Source of the DNA: VRUE01 sp963728365 | GTDB taxonomy: Bacteria > Actinomycetota > Thermoleophilia > Solirubrobacterales > 70-9 | Direction of reading: 5' to 3' | Length of the DNA stretch: 64,000 nt | Assembly (NCBI GenBank): GCA_963728365.1 | Contig: CAVSJI010000001.1 | Span: 1,116,001-1,180,000, forward strand | Part shown: positions 32,476 through 40,597 of the stretch, piece after piece | Layout of the letters: each line of letters starts with the position of its first letter | How positions within the stretch are numbered: position 1 is the first letter of the stretch | Translations under genes and position numbers: made by a program | The notes under the pieces: model-generated | The model's input: the letters and a program-made list of their open reading frames with translations, nothing else | Databases searched by the model: none | What the model was told of the DNA's origin: nothing

Positions 32476-33639
32476 CTATCCCCCCTGCGTGTATGCGGGA
32501 GGCGCGGTCGAGGGCTGCGGCGCGGCGCCCGCGCCGTTGCCGGCGCCGGAGAGCGCCGCCGGGGCCTCGACCAAGCCGCCGCCGAGCAGCCGCCGGAGCT
32601 CCTCCGGCACCGAGGCGCGCTGTTCGGCGAGCGAGCGGGTGATCTTGCCGGCGTGCACGAGGCGCGCCAGGTCGGCGTCCATCGTCTGCATGCCTACCGC
32701 GCCGGAAGTCTGCACCGCGGCGTAGATCTGGTGGGTCTTGCCCTCGCGGATCAGGTTGCGGATCGCCGGGGTCGGCACCAGCACCTCGGTGGCGACGGTG
32801 CGGCCCATGCCGTCGGCGGTCGGCAGCAGCTGCTGGGTGACGATTCCCTGCAGGGCGATCGAGAGCTGGGTGCGCACCTGGCCCTGCTGCTGGGGCGGGA
32901 AGACGTCGATGATCCGGTCGACGGTTTGCGCGGTCGACTGGGTGTGCAGGGTGGCGAAGACGAGGTGGCCGGTCTCGGCCGCGGTCAGCGCCGTGGAGAT
33001 CGTCTCCAGGTCGCGCATCTCGCCGACGAGGATTACGTCGGGGTCCTCTCGCAGGGCGGCGCGCAGGCCGAGGGAGAAGTCCACCGCGTCGGAGCCGACC
33101 TCGCGCTGGTTGACGATCGAGCGCTTGTGCTGGTGCAGGAACTCGATCGGGTCCTCGATGGTCAGGATGTGGTCCTGGCGCTCGGAGTTGATCACGTCGA
33201 TCATCGCCGCAAGGGTCGTGCTCTTGCCCGAGCCGGTGGGGCCGGTGACGAGGACGAAGCCGCGCGGTTTCGAGGCCAGGTCGCGCAGCACCGGCGGCAC
33301 GCCGAGCGACTCCAGCGCCGGGATGTCCTGCGGCACGAGGCGGAAGGCGGCGCTGACCGCGCCGCGCTGGAAGAAGCAGTTGACGCGGAAACGGGCGACG
33401 CCGGGGATCGCGTAGGCGAAGTCGAGCTGTTTTTGGTTCTCGAAGCGCTTGCGCTGGTCGTCGTTGAGGATCGAGTAGACGACCTCGCGGGTCTCCTGCC
33501 CGGTGAGCACCGGGTAGCCATCCATCGGCGTGATCTTGCCCTTGTCCCGGACCGCGGGCGGGAAGCCCGGCGTCAGGTGAACGTCGGAGGCCTTCACCTC
33601 GACCATGTGGCCGAGCACTTGTGAGAAGTCGAAGTCCAT
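32476..33639 (-). CDS. pilT: PilT, pilus retraction ATPase
   Basis: 387 residues. SDVHLTPGFPP near the N-terminus (PAS-like N-domain), Walker A GPTGSGKST (133-141), the Asp box ILTIEDPIEFLHQHK, Walker B DPDVILVGEMRD, and the His box HLVFATLHTQST. The signature AIRNLIREGK follows. The C-terminus is extended by a Pro/Ala-rich tail (GAGAAPQPSTAPPAY). PilT hexamers power pilus retraction and twitching. A second PilT-like gene lies at 39384. The ATG lies only 10 bases from a sigma-28-like -10 box, so the transcript may be leaderless. Three bases separate it from pilC. Confidence 0.9.
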   Translation of the reverse strand: MDFDFSQVLGHMVEVKASDVHLTPGFPPAVRDKGKITPMDGYPVLTGQETREVVYSILNDDQRKRFENQKQLDFAYAIPGVARFRVNCFFQRGAVSAAFRLVPQDIPALESLGVPPVLRDLASKPRGFVLVTGPTGSGKSTTLAAMIDVINSERQDHILTIEDPIEFLHQHKRSIVNQREVGSDAVDFSLGLRAALREDPDVILVGEMRDLETISTALTAAETGHLVFATLHTQSTAQTVDRIIDVFPPQQQGQVRTQLSIALQGIVTQQLLPTADGMGRTVATEVLVPTPAIRNLIREGKTHQIYAAVQTSGAVGMQTMDADLARLVHAGKITRSLAEQRASVPEELRRLLGGGLVEAPAALSGAGNGAGAAPQPSTAPPAYTQGG

Positions 33640-33649
33640 GGTCAGTTGA

Positions 33650-33675
33650 ATCGGCTCAAACCACCGCGTCCTTTA
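33650..33675 (-). promoter_or_regulatory. Candidate sigma-28 type promoter of pilT-pilC
   Basis: Minus strand CTAAAGG with TAAA at 33672-33675, 16 bases, GCCGAT at 33650-33655, close to the FliA/WhiG consensus TAAA-N15-GCCGATAA. The -35 overlaps the pilB stop codon. It shares GGTTTGAGCCGAT with the promoter at 26580-26605. Confidence 0.5.
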
Positions 33676-35460
33676 GGCGGTGACGCGGATTACCTCCTCG
33701 AGGCTGGTCTGGCCGGCCCGGACCTTGCCGAGGCCGTCCTCGCGCAGGGTGAGCATGCCCTCCTCGCGGGCCACGGCGGTGATGTCAGCCTCGGAAGCGT
33801 GGTCGACGGCCATCTCCTTGATCCGCTCGCTCATCCGCATCACCGAGTAGACCCCGACCCGGCCGCGGTAGCCGCTCTGGTTGCAGCGCGAGCAGCCGAC
33901 CGGCTCGTAGGCCTCCAGGTCGCCGCCGACGCGGATATCGGCGTCGGCGAGGGCCTGCGGCGAAACCAGCGTGCGCTGCTTACAGTGTCCGCAGAGCTTG
34001 CGCGCCAAGCGCTGGGCGACGACGCAGTCGACGGCGGAGGCGGTTAGGAAGGCCTCGATCCCCATCTTGGTCAGGCGCGTGATCGCCCCCGGCGCGTCGT
34101 TGGTGTGCAGGGTGGTGAGCATCATGTGGCCGGTGAGCGCCGCCTCGATCGCGATCCGCGCCGTCTCGCCGTCGCGGATCTCGCCGACCATCACCACGTC
34201 GGGGTCGGCGCGCAGGATCGAGCGCAGGCCGGTGGCGAAGTCGAGGCCGGCCTTGCGGTTGACGTTGATCTGGTTGATGCCGGTGAGCCGGTACTCGACC
34301 GGGTCCTCGATCGTGATGATGTTCTTCTCGACGTCGTTGATCTCCTGGAGCGCTGCGTAGAGCGTGGTGCTCTTTCCCGACCCGGTTGGGCCGGTGACGA
34401 GGATCGCGCCGTAGGCCTGGCGGAAAGCGCTCGCGAAGCGCTCGCGAGCGGTGCCGTCCATGCCGAGGTCGTCGAGCGAGCGCTGGGCGTTGTCCTTGTC
34501 GAGCACGCGAATCGTCGCCCCCTCGCCGCGCTGGGTCGGCAGGGTCGTGATCCGCAGGTCGACGCGGCGGTCTTCGACCGTGACGCTGACCCGGCCGTCC
34601 TGGGGAATGCGCTTCTCGGCGATGTTGAGGTCGCTCATGATCTTCACCCGGGAGATCACCGCGTTGACCATCCGCTTGGGCACGTGAGCGGCCTCGCGCA
34701 GGACGCCGTCGACGCGGAAGCGCACCCGCATCTCACCCTCGCCGGGCTCGAAGTGGACGTCGGAGGCCCCCTCCCCCACCGCCTGGCCGAGGATGCTGTA
34801 GACGAGCTTGATCACCGGCGCGTCCTCGGCGCTGACTTCGATGTCGCTGACCGCGGCGAGCTCGTCTTCGTCTTCGTCTCCCTCGACCGCCTCGGTGACG
34901 GCGCTCTGCAGCGTGTTGAGGCGCCCGATCAGGCCCTCGATGTCCTCCGCCGCGGCCACCGCCACCTTGCAGTCGAGTCCGGTGGCCATCTGGATGTCGT
35001 CGACCGCGAGGACGTTGGTCGGGTCGGCCATTGCCACGATCAGGGTCTGCTTGTCGACGTAGCCGACCGGCAGCGCCATGTAGCGGCGGGCGGTGTTGAC
35101 CGGGATCAGGTTGGCGGCGGCCATATCGATCTGGTAGACGGCGAGGTCGATGTGGTCGAGGCCGTAGCGCTCGGCCACCGCGCGCGAGAGCTGGTCGGCG
35201 TCGATCGCGCCCTGGTCGAGCAGAAGGCGCTCCGGGGGTTTGCCGGCGGTGCGCGCTTCTTCGATCGCGTGGCGGGCCCGGTCTTCGGGCACGAAGCCGA
35301 TGTCGACGAGGACGTCGGTGACGAAGCCGCTCGAGCGGCCGCGCGCCCGGGGCGGCGTCAGTCCCGGAGTGCCGCCGGCGTTCGGGTCGAGCGCGGGCGC
35401 GGTCGAGTCGCCGGATTCGGGGACCGGGCGCAGGTGACTCGGGTAGTCCCGCTGGTCCAT
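33673..35460 (-). CDS. pilB: PilB, pilus extension ATPase with MshEN-type N-terminus
   Basis: 595 residues. Residues about 42-150 resemble the MshEN domain (FVTDVLVDIGFVPEDRARHAIEEA, LLLDQGAIDADQLSRAVAERYG), which in other PilB/MshE proteins binds c-di-GMP. The ATPase has Walker A GPTGSGKST (357-365), Asp box TIEDPVEY, Walker B DPDVVMVGEIRD (420-430), His box and zinc cysteines C490/C493 and C523/C526. It drives pilus extension at the PilC platform. The ATG lies 4 bases after the stop of the thioredoxin-like gene. Together with the pilA riboswitch this suggests two c-di-GMP inputs into the same machine. Confidence 0.9.
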   Translation of the reverse strand: MDQRDYPSHLRPVPESGDSTAPALDPNAGGTPGLTPPRARGRSSGFVTDVLVDIGFVPEDRARHAIEEARTAGKPPERLLLDQGAIDADQLSRAVAERYGLDHIDLAVYQIDMAAANLIPVNTARRYMALPVGYVDKQTLIVAMADPTNVLAVDDIQMATGLDCKVAVAAAEDIEGLIGRLNTLQSAVTEAVEGDEDEDELAAVSDIEVSAEDAPVIKLVYSILGQAVGEGASDVHFEPGEGEMRVRFRVDGVLREAAHVPKRMVNAVISRVKIMSDLNIAEKRIPQDGRVSVTVEDRRVDLRITTLPTQRGEGATIRVLDKDNAQRSLDDLGMDGTARERFASAFRQAYGAILVTGPTGSGKSTTLYAALQEINDVEKNIITIEDPVEYRLTGINQINVNRKAGLDFATGLRSILRADPDVVMVGEIRDGETARIAIEAALTGHMMLTTLHTNDAPGAITRLTKMGIEAFLTASAVDCVVAQRLARKLCGHCKQRTLVSPQALADADIRVGGDLEAYEPVGCSRCNQSGYRGRVGVYSVMRMSERIKEMAVDHASEADITAVAREEGMLTLREDGLGKVRAGQTSLEEVIRVTA

Positions 35461-35464
35461 GGGG

Positions 35465-36046
35465 CTACGGGTGGTAGTCGAGCGTCGGACCCTCGTAGCC
35501 AGCGTCGATCACGGCCTGCACGACGCTGGCTCCGGTCTGGAACCCGTAGTGGACCGAGGCGGTCGGGATCGTCTGGCGCAGGTGCTTGGGCCGCACGACC
35601 ACCAGCGCCGGAACGCGACTGACGCCGACGCCCTCGGTGATCGCCGCATAGCGGGAGATCTTGCTCGCCGGGACGACGAAGGTCGCCGCCTCGGGCAGCG
35701 AGGCAAGGTGCGCGATCGAGGCCTTGACCAGCCTGTCGTCGATGCCGCCGTCGTGGACAAAGAGGACGACGACGGTCTTGCCGTTCTTCCAGGCGGCGGT
35801 GACGTCGCGCGGCAGCGGCTTGGCGTGGCGGGCCGAGGCCTGGTTGACCAGCGCCAGGGCCGCTTCGACGCCAGCGGGCGGTTCGGGAGCGCTTTCGGTG
35901 ACGGCGCTGGCGCTGGCCCCTTCGCTGGATTCGGATTCGCCGCCGCCTCCTCCCATCGAGGACATCACGAAGACGCCCGCGAGGAGCAGCAGCACGCCGA
36001 TCACGGCGAGCTGCATCATCGGGTTGTCGTTCAGCTTCTCTCTCAT
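35465..36046 (-). CDS. Membrane-anchored thioredoxin-fold protein without CxxC
   Basis: 193 residues. One N-terminal membrane helix (residues about 13-31), a Gly/Ser/Glu linker, then a domain (about 60-193) with TVVVLFVHDGGIDDRL, a helix, and VPALVVVRP, where the Pro is in the position of the thioredoxin cis-proline. No CxxC or other cysteine is present, so it is not an oxidoreductase; the fold may serve binding. It lies between the PilX-like gene and pilB with tight spacing (4 bases to pilB), so it is probably a pilus assembly factor specific to actinobacteria. No named family is claimed. Confidence 0.6.
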   Translation of the reverse strand: MREKLNDNPMMQLAVIGVLLLLAGVFVMSSMGGGGGESESSEGASASAVTESAPEPPAGVEAALALVNQASARHAKPLPRDVTAAWKNGKTVVVLFVHDGGIDDRLVKASIAHLASLPEAATFVVPASKISRYAAITEGVGVSRVPALVVVRPKHLRQTIPTASVHYGFQTGASVVQAVIDAGYEGPTLDYHP

Positions 36047-36124
36047 ACGTCCGCTTAGTAGCTCGACAGAAACGGGTGCGAGCTTGAGCGCTGGGGCCGA
36101 TCGACCGCCGGCAGGCGACGCGGC

Positions 36125-37651
36125 TCAGCAGCTCGCGTTGGGCGCAGCGCCCGGTGCGGGCAGGCCCGAGCATTCGACGTAGAACTGCGGAGAGAAGTAG
36201 CGGGCGGTGGTGACGGTTTCTTCGCTCGACTGGCCGCCGCCCGGTTCGCCTTCGGTGCTCTGCCCGGTTTCGGTCACCGGCCGGACTTCGGCTGGGGGTT
36301 CGTAGTTGGCGTCATTTTCGAACCGGCCGTTTCCGTTGATCGTGATCGTCTTGCCGGCCATCACGCCCTTGTAGGTGCCGTTGCCAGAGATCTGGATGTC
36401 CGTGTTGGGCCCGTAGATGACGAATTCGTCGGTGGTCGAGGCGTTGCCGGCGATGTTCACCCCGCTCGGCATGGTCGTGGAGCCGAGCAGGTAGAAGGCG
36501 GGCATCACGGTCTTGTCGGTCGAGGCGATCTTAGTGTTGCCCGTGAGGGAGATCTGCGACGCGCCGGAGGAGAGCCCGCAGTTTTCAGGCGTGTCGAAGA
36601 AGAAGCGCACCTGCACGCCCGAGGCCATGAAGAGCTGCGAGTTGCCGCTGAGGTTGACTTGACAGACCCAGTAGTCGCCGCCGCTCACAGTCAGGGTGTC
36701 GTTGGCCGCGAGGGTGATCGTCCTCGTGCTCGGATCCCAGGGTATGGTCGAGTTGCGCTGGCCGCTGTAGGCGTCCGATTCGCAGCCCGCCGGTTCTTTC
36801 GTCGGCTGGGTTTTCGTGCACTCTTCCAGCCGGTAGTCGGAGTTGTTGGTGGCGATGTCGCTGGGCATGAAGCTCGAGACCGGCGGCAACGACTTGTTGC
36901 CTTCGGTTTCGACGTAGCCGGGGCACTGTTTGGCGTTCTGGGTCTTTTCGAATTTCTTGCCGACGCCGTGGCGCGCGTCGCCGCAGACGTCGGCGTTGCC
37001 GGTGGCGACGATGTCGCCGTTGGTGCCGATCCCGACCCGCACGTCGGCGTTGCCGCTGAGTTCGATCCCGTCCTGGCCGATCAGGCCTTCGATCGCGACC
37101 GATTCGCCTTCGGTTTCGGTGCCGCTTTTTTCTTCGCCGCCGCCTTCTTCGCCTTCGGCCTGGGTTTTGATCGTTTCCTGGATTGCGGATTCGTTGTAGG
37201 CGACCTCGATCCGGCGGCTCGTGTTGCTCACCGTGCCGGTGGAGACGACGCAGAGCTTGTATTCGCCACAGGTCGCGCCGGCCGGGCTAACCCGGTAGAC
37301 GTAGGTGCCGCCGCCAACCGACCCTTCGACCTCCGGGCACCAGCCGTCGCCTTCGGCTTCGGCGCCTTCCAGCACTCCGCTCGCCCCCATCCGCATGCAG
37401 GGATGGTCGGCGAGAACAACCGCGTAGCGGTTGATTCGCGTGCGGGCGATGTTCGCCCCGGCATCGGCGACGGCGAGGGCGCTCTTCGTCGAGGAGTCGC
37501 GGTGGGAGCCCTGCTGCACGTTGATCGTCGCGACGACGGCGGCGCTGGCCAGCGCCATCCCGGCGATCATCGCGAAGAGCGCAAACGGGAGGGCCATGCC
37601 CCGCTCGTTATGAGCCAGCGGGCGGAGGCAAATTGGAGCGGGAATCTTCAC
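36125..37651 (-). CDS. PilX-like pilus protein with beta-helix-like C-terminal domain
   Basis: 508 residues from the GTG at 37651; the longer open frame upstream enters the promoter and the IS element. The N-terminus ends LAHNERG and is followed by MALPFALFAMIAGMALASAAVVA, like PilX prepilins (which often lack Glu5; here position 5 is Phe). Residues about 150-200 contain a Glu/Gly linker. Residues about 215-450 are short repeats of polar strands (LSGNADVRVG, VNLSGNSQLFMASG, NISGNGTYKGVMAGKTITINGNG) fitting a right-handed beta-helix, as in proteins annotated DUF7305. Several Cys pairs point to an extracellular location. GAA is the dominant Glu codon. Likely a minor pilin or surface component co-made with PilB. 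Confidence 0.7.
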   Translation of the reverse strand: MKIPAPICLRPLAHNERGMALPFALFAMIAGMALASAAVVATINVQQGSHRDSSTKSALAVADAGANIARTRINRYAVVLADHPCMRMGASGVLEGAEAEGDGWCPEVEGSVGGGTYVYRVSPAGATCGEYKLCVVSTGTVSNTSRRIEVAYNESAIQETIKTQAEGEEGGGEEKSGTETEGESVAIEGLIGQDGIELSGNADVRVGIGTNGDIVATGNADVCGDARHGVGKKFEKTQNAKQCPGYVETEGNKSLPPVSSFMPSDIATNNSDYRLEECTKTQPTKEPAGCESDAYSGQRNSTIPWDPSTRTITLAANDTLTVSGGDYWVCQVNLSGNSQLFMASGVQVRFFFDTPENCGLSSGASQISLTGNTKIASTDKTVMPAFYLLGSTTMPSGVNIAGNASTTDEFVIYGPNTDIQISGNGTYKGVMAGKTITINGNGRFENDANYEPPAEVRPVTETGQSTEGEPGGGQSSEETVTTARYFSPQFYVECSGLPAPGAAPNASC

Positions 37652-37683
37652 TGCCCGCTTGATCGACCATCCCGCCGTTTCGC

Positions 37684-37709
37684 TTGAGCCGTACAAACCC
37701 ACGCCTTTA
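37684..37709 (-). promoter_or_regulatory. Weak sigma-28-like promoter of the PilX-like gene
   Basis: Minus strand ACTAAAGGCGTGGGTTTG carries TAAA at 37706-37709 with the same 16-base spacing to a degenerate -10 (GCTCAA, 37684-37689). The upstream half is strikingly like the pilT promoter (CTAAAGG, then GGTTTG), the -10 is poor. Confidence 0.3.
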
Positions 37710-37727
37710 GTCAAGTGGACGCTCGTA

Positions 37728-39387
37728 CTAGCCCTGAGGCACCGGTAACCACCTGAGGAAACCATCCGGGAACGTCCTCTTGGCTCTTGAGAATGCGGTT
37801 TGCGAAGACCCATTCCCCGAGCCAGGAGGACACCCGGAAGGTGAAGACACAAACGACGCGCCAAACCGTAGAAGTCAGGGCGGACGGCGAGGGCCTCGTC
37901 TCCCACGCCGGCGCCTACCTCCTGGTCGAGCTGGCCGATCGTCTTGGCCTCACCGCGGCGCTCTCAGATGCGATGGCGCCGAGCAGGGAGCGCCGCTCCG
38001 CCCACGACCCCGGCGTCGTCCTGCGCGACCTCGCGATCGCGATCGCCGACGGCGGCGATCACGTCTCTGACCTCGGCGTCCTGCGTGGCCAGAAGGCATT
38101 GTTCGGGGCGGTGGCTTCGGAGACGACGGCCCATCGGGTGCTGAAGTCGGTCGACGCCGAGGCCCTGGAAGGGCTCCGCAGCGCCCGCGCCAAGGCGCTG
38201 GCCAAGGCATGGGATGCCGGCGCCCGGCCCGGAGAGCTGATCCTCGACATCGACGCGAGCCTCCTCACCGCTCACTCCGAGAAGCAGGGCGCCGCCGGCA
38301 CCTACAAGGGCGGCTTCGGCTTCTTCCCACTGCTCTGCTACCTCTCGGAGACCGGCGAGCCGCTGGCCGCCGTCCTGCGCCCCGGCAACGCCGGCGCCAA
38401 CACCGCCGCAGACCACTTCGAGGTCTTGCAGCTGGCACTCGAGCAGTTGCCCGCCCAAGACCTCGAGCGCGAGATCCTCGCTCGCGCTGACATCGGCGGG
38501 CGCACCCACGCCTTCACGCAGGACTGCCGCGATGCCGGCATCCTCTTCTCGGTCGGCTACGAGGTCGACGAGCGGGTCCGCGAGGCGATCGGCGCGCTGC
38601 CCGAATCGGCTTGGCAGGCGGCAATCGAAGGGGATGGCACCGAGCGCGAAGGAGCCCAGGTCACGGAGCTGACCGACCAACTCGACCTCTCCGCCTGGCC
38701 CGAAGGAACACGGCTGATCGTCCGCCGCGAGCGGCCCCATCCCGGCGCCCAGCTCTCGGTCCTCGACTGCGAGACCGGCTACCGCCACACCGCCTTCATC
38801 ACCGACCAGGCCGACGAGGACGTCGCCGCCCTGGAGCTGCGCCACCGCCGCCGCGCCCGCGTCGAGGACGCGATCCGGGTCGGCAAGGAGACCGGGATGC
38901 GCAGGATGCCCTTCGCCGCCTTCGAGGCAAACCAGGCCTGGTTGGAGGTCTCGCTTCTGGCCCAGGCGCAGCTGAGGTGGGCGGCGCGGCTCTGCCTGGA
39001 GGGCGAGCTCGCCCTGGCCGAGCCCAAGCGGGTGCGCCAGCGCCTGCTGCACGTCGCCGGTCGCCTGGTGCGCTCGGGCCGTCGTGTGGCGCTGCGCCTG
39101 CCGCGAAGCTGGCCGTGGGCCGAGGCGCTGGTGGCGGCATTTGCGCGGTTGCGGGCACTGCCAGCGGCAGCGAGCCCGTAGCCCCCAGCCCTCTCCCCAG
39201 CCTCGACTCCCGCTTGCCGCACCTATCGACTTCGGCCTGCCCGAGAACGGGCACCGGCGCTTCGATTTGCCAGCGGATGGCCCCAAGAGGAGCGCCGAGG
39301 CGGCTCCGCGGAACCGCCCCGGCACGGTTACCTACCTCAAGTCATCCGCTCTCACCCTGCTGGGTGAAAACGGCGGATCAGGGCTAG
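37728..39387. mobile_element. IS1380-family insertion sequence between pilT2 and the PilX-like gene
   Basis: About 1.66 kb containing one transposase gene. CTAGCCCTGA at 37728-37737 and its complement TCAGGGCTAG at 39378-39387 are taken as the inverted-repeat tips. No convincing target duplication is visible, so the ends are provisional. The right tip includes the pilT2 stop codon; the left tip stops 19 bases short of the PilX-like promoter. Nothing else is coded in the 200 bases after the transposase. Confidence 0.65.
37841..39181 (+). CDS. IS1380-family transposase
   Basis: About 446 residues from the GTG at 37841 (an in-frame ATG at 37787 would add 18). Typical features: the N-terminal segment HAGAYLLVELADRLGLTAALSDAM, LAIAIADGGDHVSDLGVLRGQ, the first catalytic Asp in LILDIDASLLTAHSEKQGAAG followed by YKGGFGFFPLLCYL, ADIGGRTHAF (second Asp), and ARVEDAIRVGKETGMRRMPF with the catalytic Glu region. 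All DDE parts look intact, so the element may still be active. It is on the plus strand, opposite to all pilus genes around it. Confidence 0.9.
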   Translation: MKTQTTRQTVEVRADGEGLVSHAGAYLLVELADRLGLTAALSDAMAPSRERRSAHDPGVVLRDLAIAIADGGDHVSDLGVLRGQKALFGAVASETTAHRVLKSVDAEALEGLRSARAKALAKAWDAGARPGELILDIDASLLTAHSEKQGAAGTYKGGFGFFPLLCYLSETGEPLAAVLRPGNAGANTAADHFEVLQLALEQLPAQDLEREILARADIGGRTHAFTQDCRDAGILFSVGYEVDERVREAIGALPESAWQAAIEGDGTEREGAQVTELTDQLDLSAWPEGTRLIVRRERPHPGAQLSVLDCETGYRHTAFITDQADEDVAALELRHRRRARVEDAIRVGKETGMRRMPFAAFEANQAWLEVSLLAQAQLRWAARLCLEGELALAEPKRVRQRLLHVAGRLVRSGRRVALRLPRSWPWAEALVAAFARLRALPAAASP

Positions 39388-40523
39388 GAGACAGGATCGC
39401 CCGCGAGCTGCTCGATGCCGCTGGCGCGCTGGCCGCCGGCGGCGAGCATCAGTTTGAAGTCGTGCGGGCTGGAGGCGTAGTCGAGGGCGACCTGCTCGGA
39501 GACCTTGCCCTCCATCACGTAGCCGAGCAAGGACTGGTCGAAGGTGCGCATCCCGTAGTACTCGCCCTCGGCGATCACCTCGGTGATCTTGCCCGTTTCG
39601 TCAGGATTCATGATCAGGTCCTGGACGCGGCCGGTGACGACCATCACCTCGGAGGCGGGCACGCGGCCTTCGCCGGTGATGTCCGGCACGAGGCGCTGGG
39701 CGATGGCCCCCTTCAGCGTCGCCGCCAGCATCACCCGCGCCTGGTGCTGTAGGTGGGGCGGGAAGAAGTCGATGATCCGGTTGATCGTCTCGGTCGCGTC
39801 GAGGGTGTGGACCGTGGAGAGGACCAGGTGGCCGGTCTCCGCCGCGGAGAGCGCCGTGCGCACGGTCTCCTCGTCGCGCATCTCGCCGATCAGGATCACG
39901 TCGGGGTCCTGGCGCAGAACGCGGCGCATCGCCCGGCCGAAGCTCTCCGTGTCGGAGCCGACTTCGCGCTGGTTGATGATCGACGTCTTGTCCTCGTGCA
40001 GATACTCGATCGGGTCCTCGAGGGTGATGATGTGGTGGGGCCGGTTGCGGTTGATGTGGTCGATCATCGCCGCCAGGGTCGTGCTCTTGCCCGAGCCGGT
40101 CGTGCCGGTGACGAGGATGATCCCCCGCTGCTCTTCCGCCAGTTTGGTGACGACCGGCGGCAGGCCGAGCTCCTCAACCGAGCGGATGTCGAAGGGGATC
40201 GCGCGGCAGACGATCGAGATCGAGCCGCGCTGTTTGAAGACGTTGACGCGGAAGCGCGAGAGGCCGGGGATCGCGTAGGAGAAGTCGGCCTCCCCCGCCT
40301 GCTCGAACTCGGTTAGCGAGCGCACCTCGGCCATGTCGTGGAAGGCCTTCTCGGTGTCCTCGCCTTTGAGCGGCTCGTAGCCCTCGAGCTGGACCAGCTC
40401 CCCGTGCTGGCGGATCGTCGGTTTCTGGCTGACCTTGATGTGCAGGTCCGAGCCCTCACGCTCGATCAGCGTGCGCAGAGCTTTATCGACGTCGAACATC
40501 CCGACCTGTATCGGCCGGGGCAT
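39384..40523 (-). CDS. Second PilT-like ATPase (PilT2/PilU type)
   Basis: 379 residues. N-terminal GSDLHIKVSQKPTIRQHGEL, Walker A GTTGSGKST (140-148), TLEDPIEYLHEDK, Walker B DPDVILIGEMRDEET, His box HLVLSTVHTLDATETINR. It is about 45% similar by eye to the PilT at 32476 but differs in the C-terminal tail, YGMRTFDQSLLGYVMEGKVSEQVALDYASSP, which is typical of many Gram-positive PilT. Two PilT paralogues are common (PilT/PilU), one assisting the other. The stop codon lies in the tip of the IS element; the last residues may have been altered by the insertion. rpoD is upstream across a palindromic repeat. Confidence 0.85.
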   Translation of the reverse strand: MPRPIQVGMFDVDKALRTLIEREGSDLHIKVSQKPTIRQHGELVQLEGYEPLKGEDTEKAFHDMAEVRSLTEFEQAGEADFSYAIPGLSRFRVNVFKQRGSISIVCRAIPFDIRSVEELGLPPVVTKLAEEQRGIILVTGTTGSGKSTTLAAMIDHINRNRPHHIITLEDPIEYLHEDKTSIINQREVGSDTESFGRAMRRVLRQDPDVILIGEMRDEETVRTALSAAETGHLVLSTVHTLDATETINRIIDFFPPHLQHQARVMLAATLKGAIAQRLVPDITGEGRVPASEVMVVTGRVQDLIMNPDETGKITEVIAEGEYYGMRTFDQSLLGYVMEGKVSEQVALDYASSPHDFKLMLAAGGQRASGIEQLAGDPVS

Positions 40524-40538
40524 CCGTCCACCTTAATC

Positions 40539-40594
40539 GGGGACGTGCCGCAAGTTAGGTACCACCACGGGCCGCTAACTTGCGGCACGTCCCC
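40539..40594. repeat. Palindromic repeat family 1, copy 4 (loop class A)
   Basis: Left arm GGGGACGTGCCGCAAGTTA, loop GTACCACCACGGGCCGC, right arm TAACTTGCGGCACGTCCCC. Compared with copy 3, a C in the left arm is G and the matching G in the right arm is C: a compensatory change that keeps the stem. It lies 4 bases after the rpoD stop, in the terminator position. Confidence 0.9.
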
Positions 40595-40597
40595 GGA

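Noticed and set aside
37723..39392. Target site duplication of the IS1380 element
   Set aside because: Bases flanking the assumed tips (CGTA on the left, GAGA on the right) do not match; either the tips are misplaced or the duplication has decayed.
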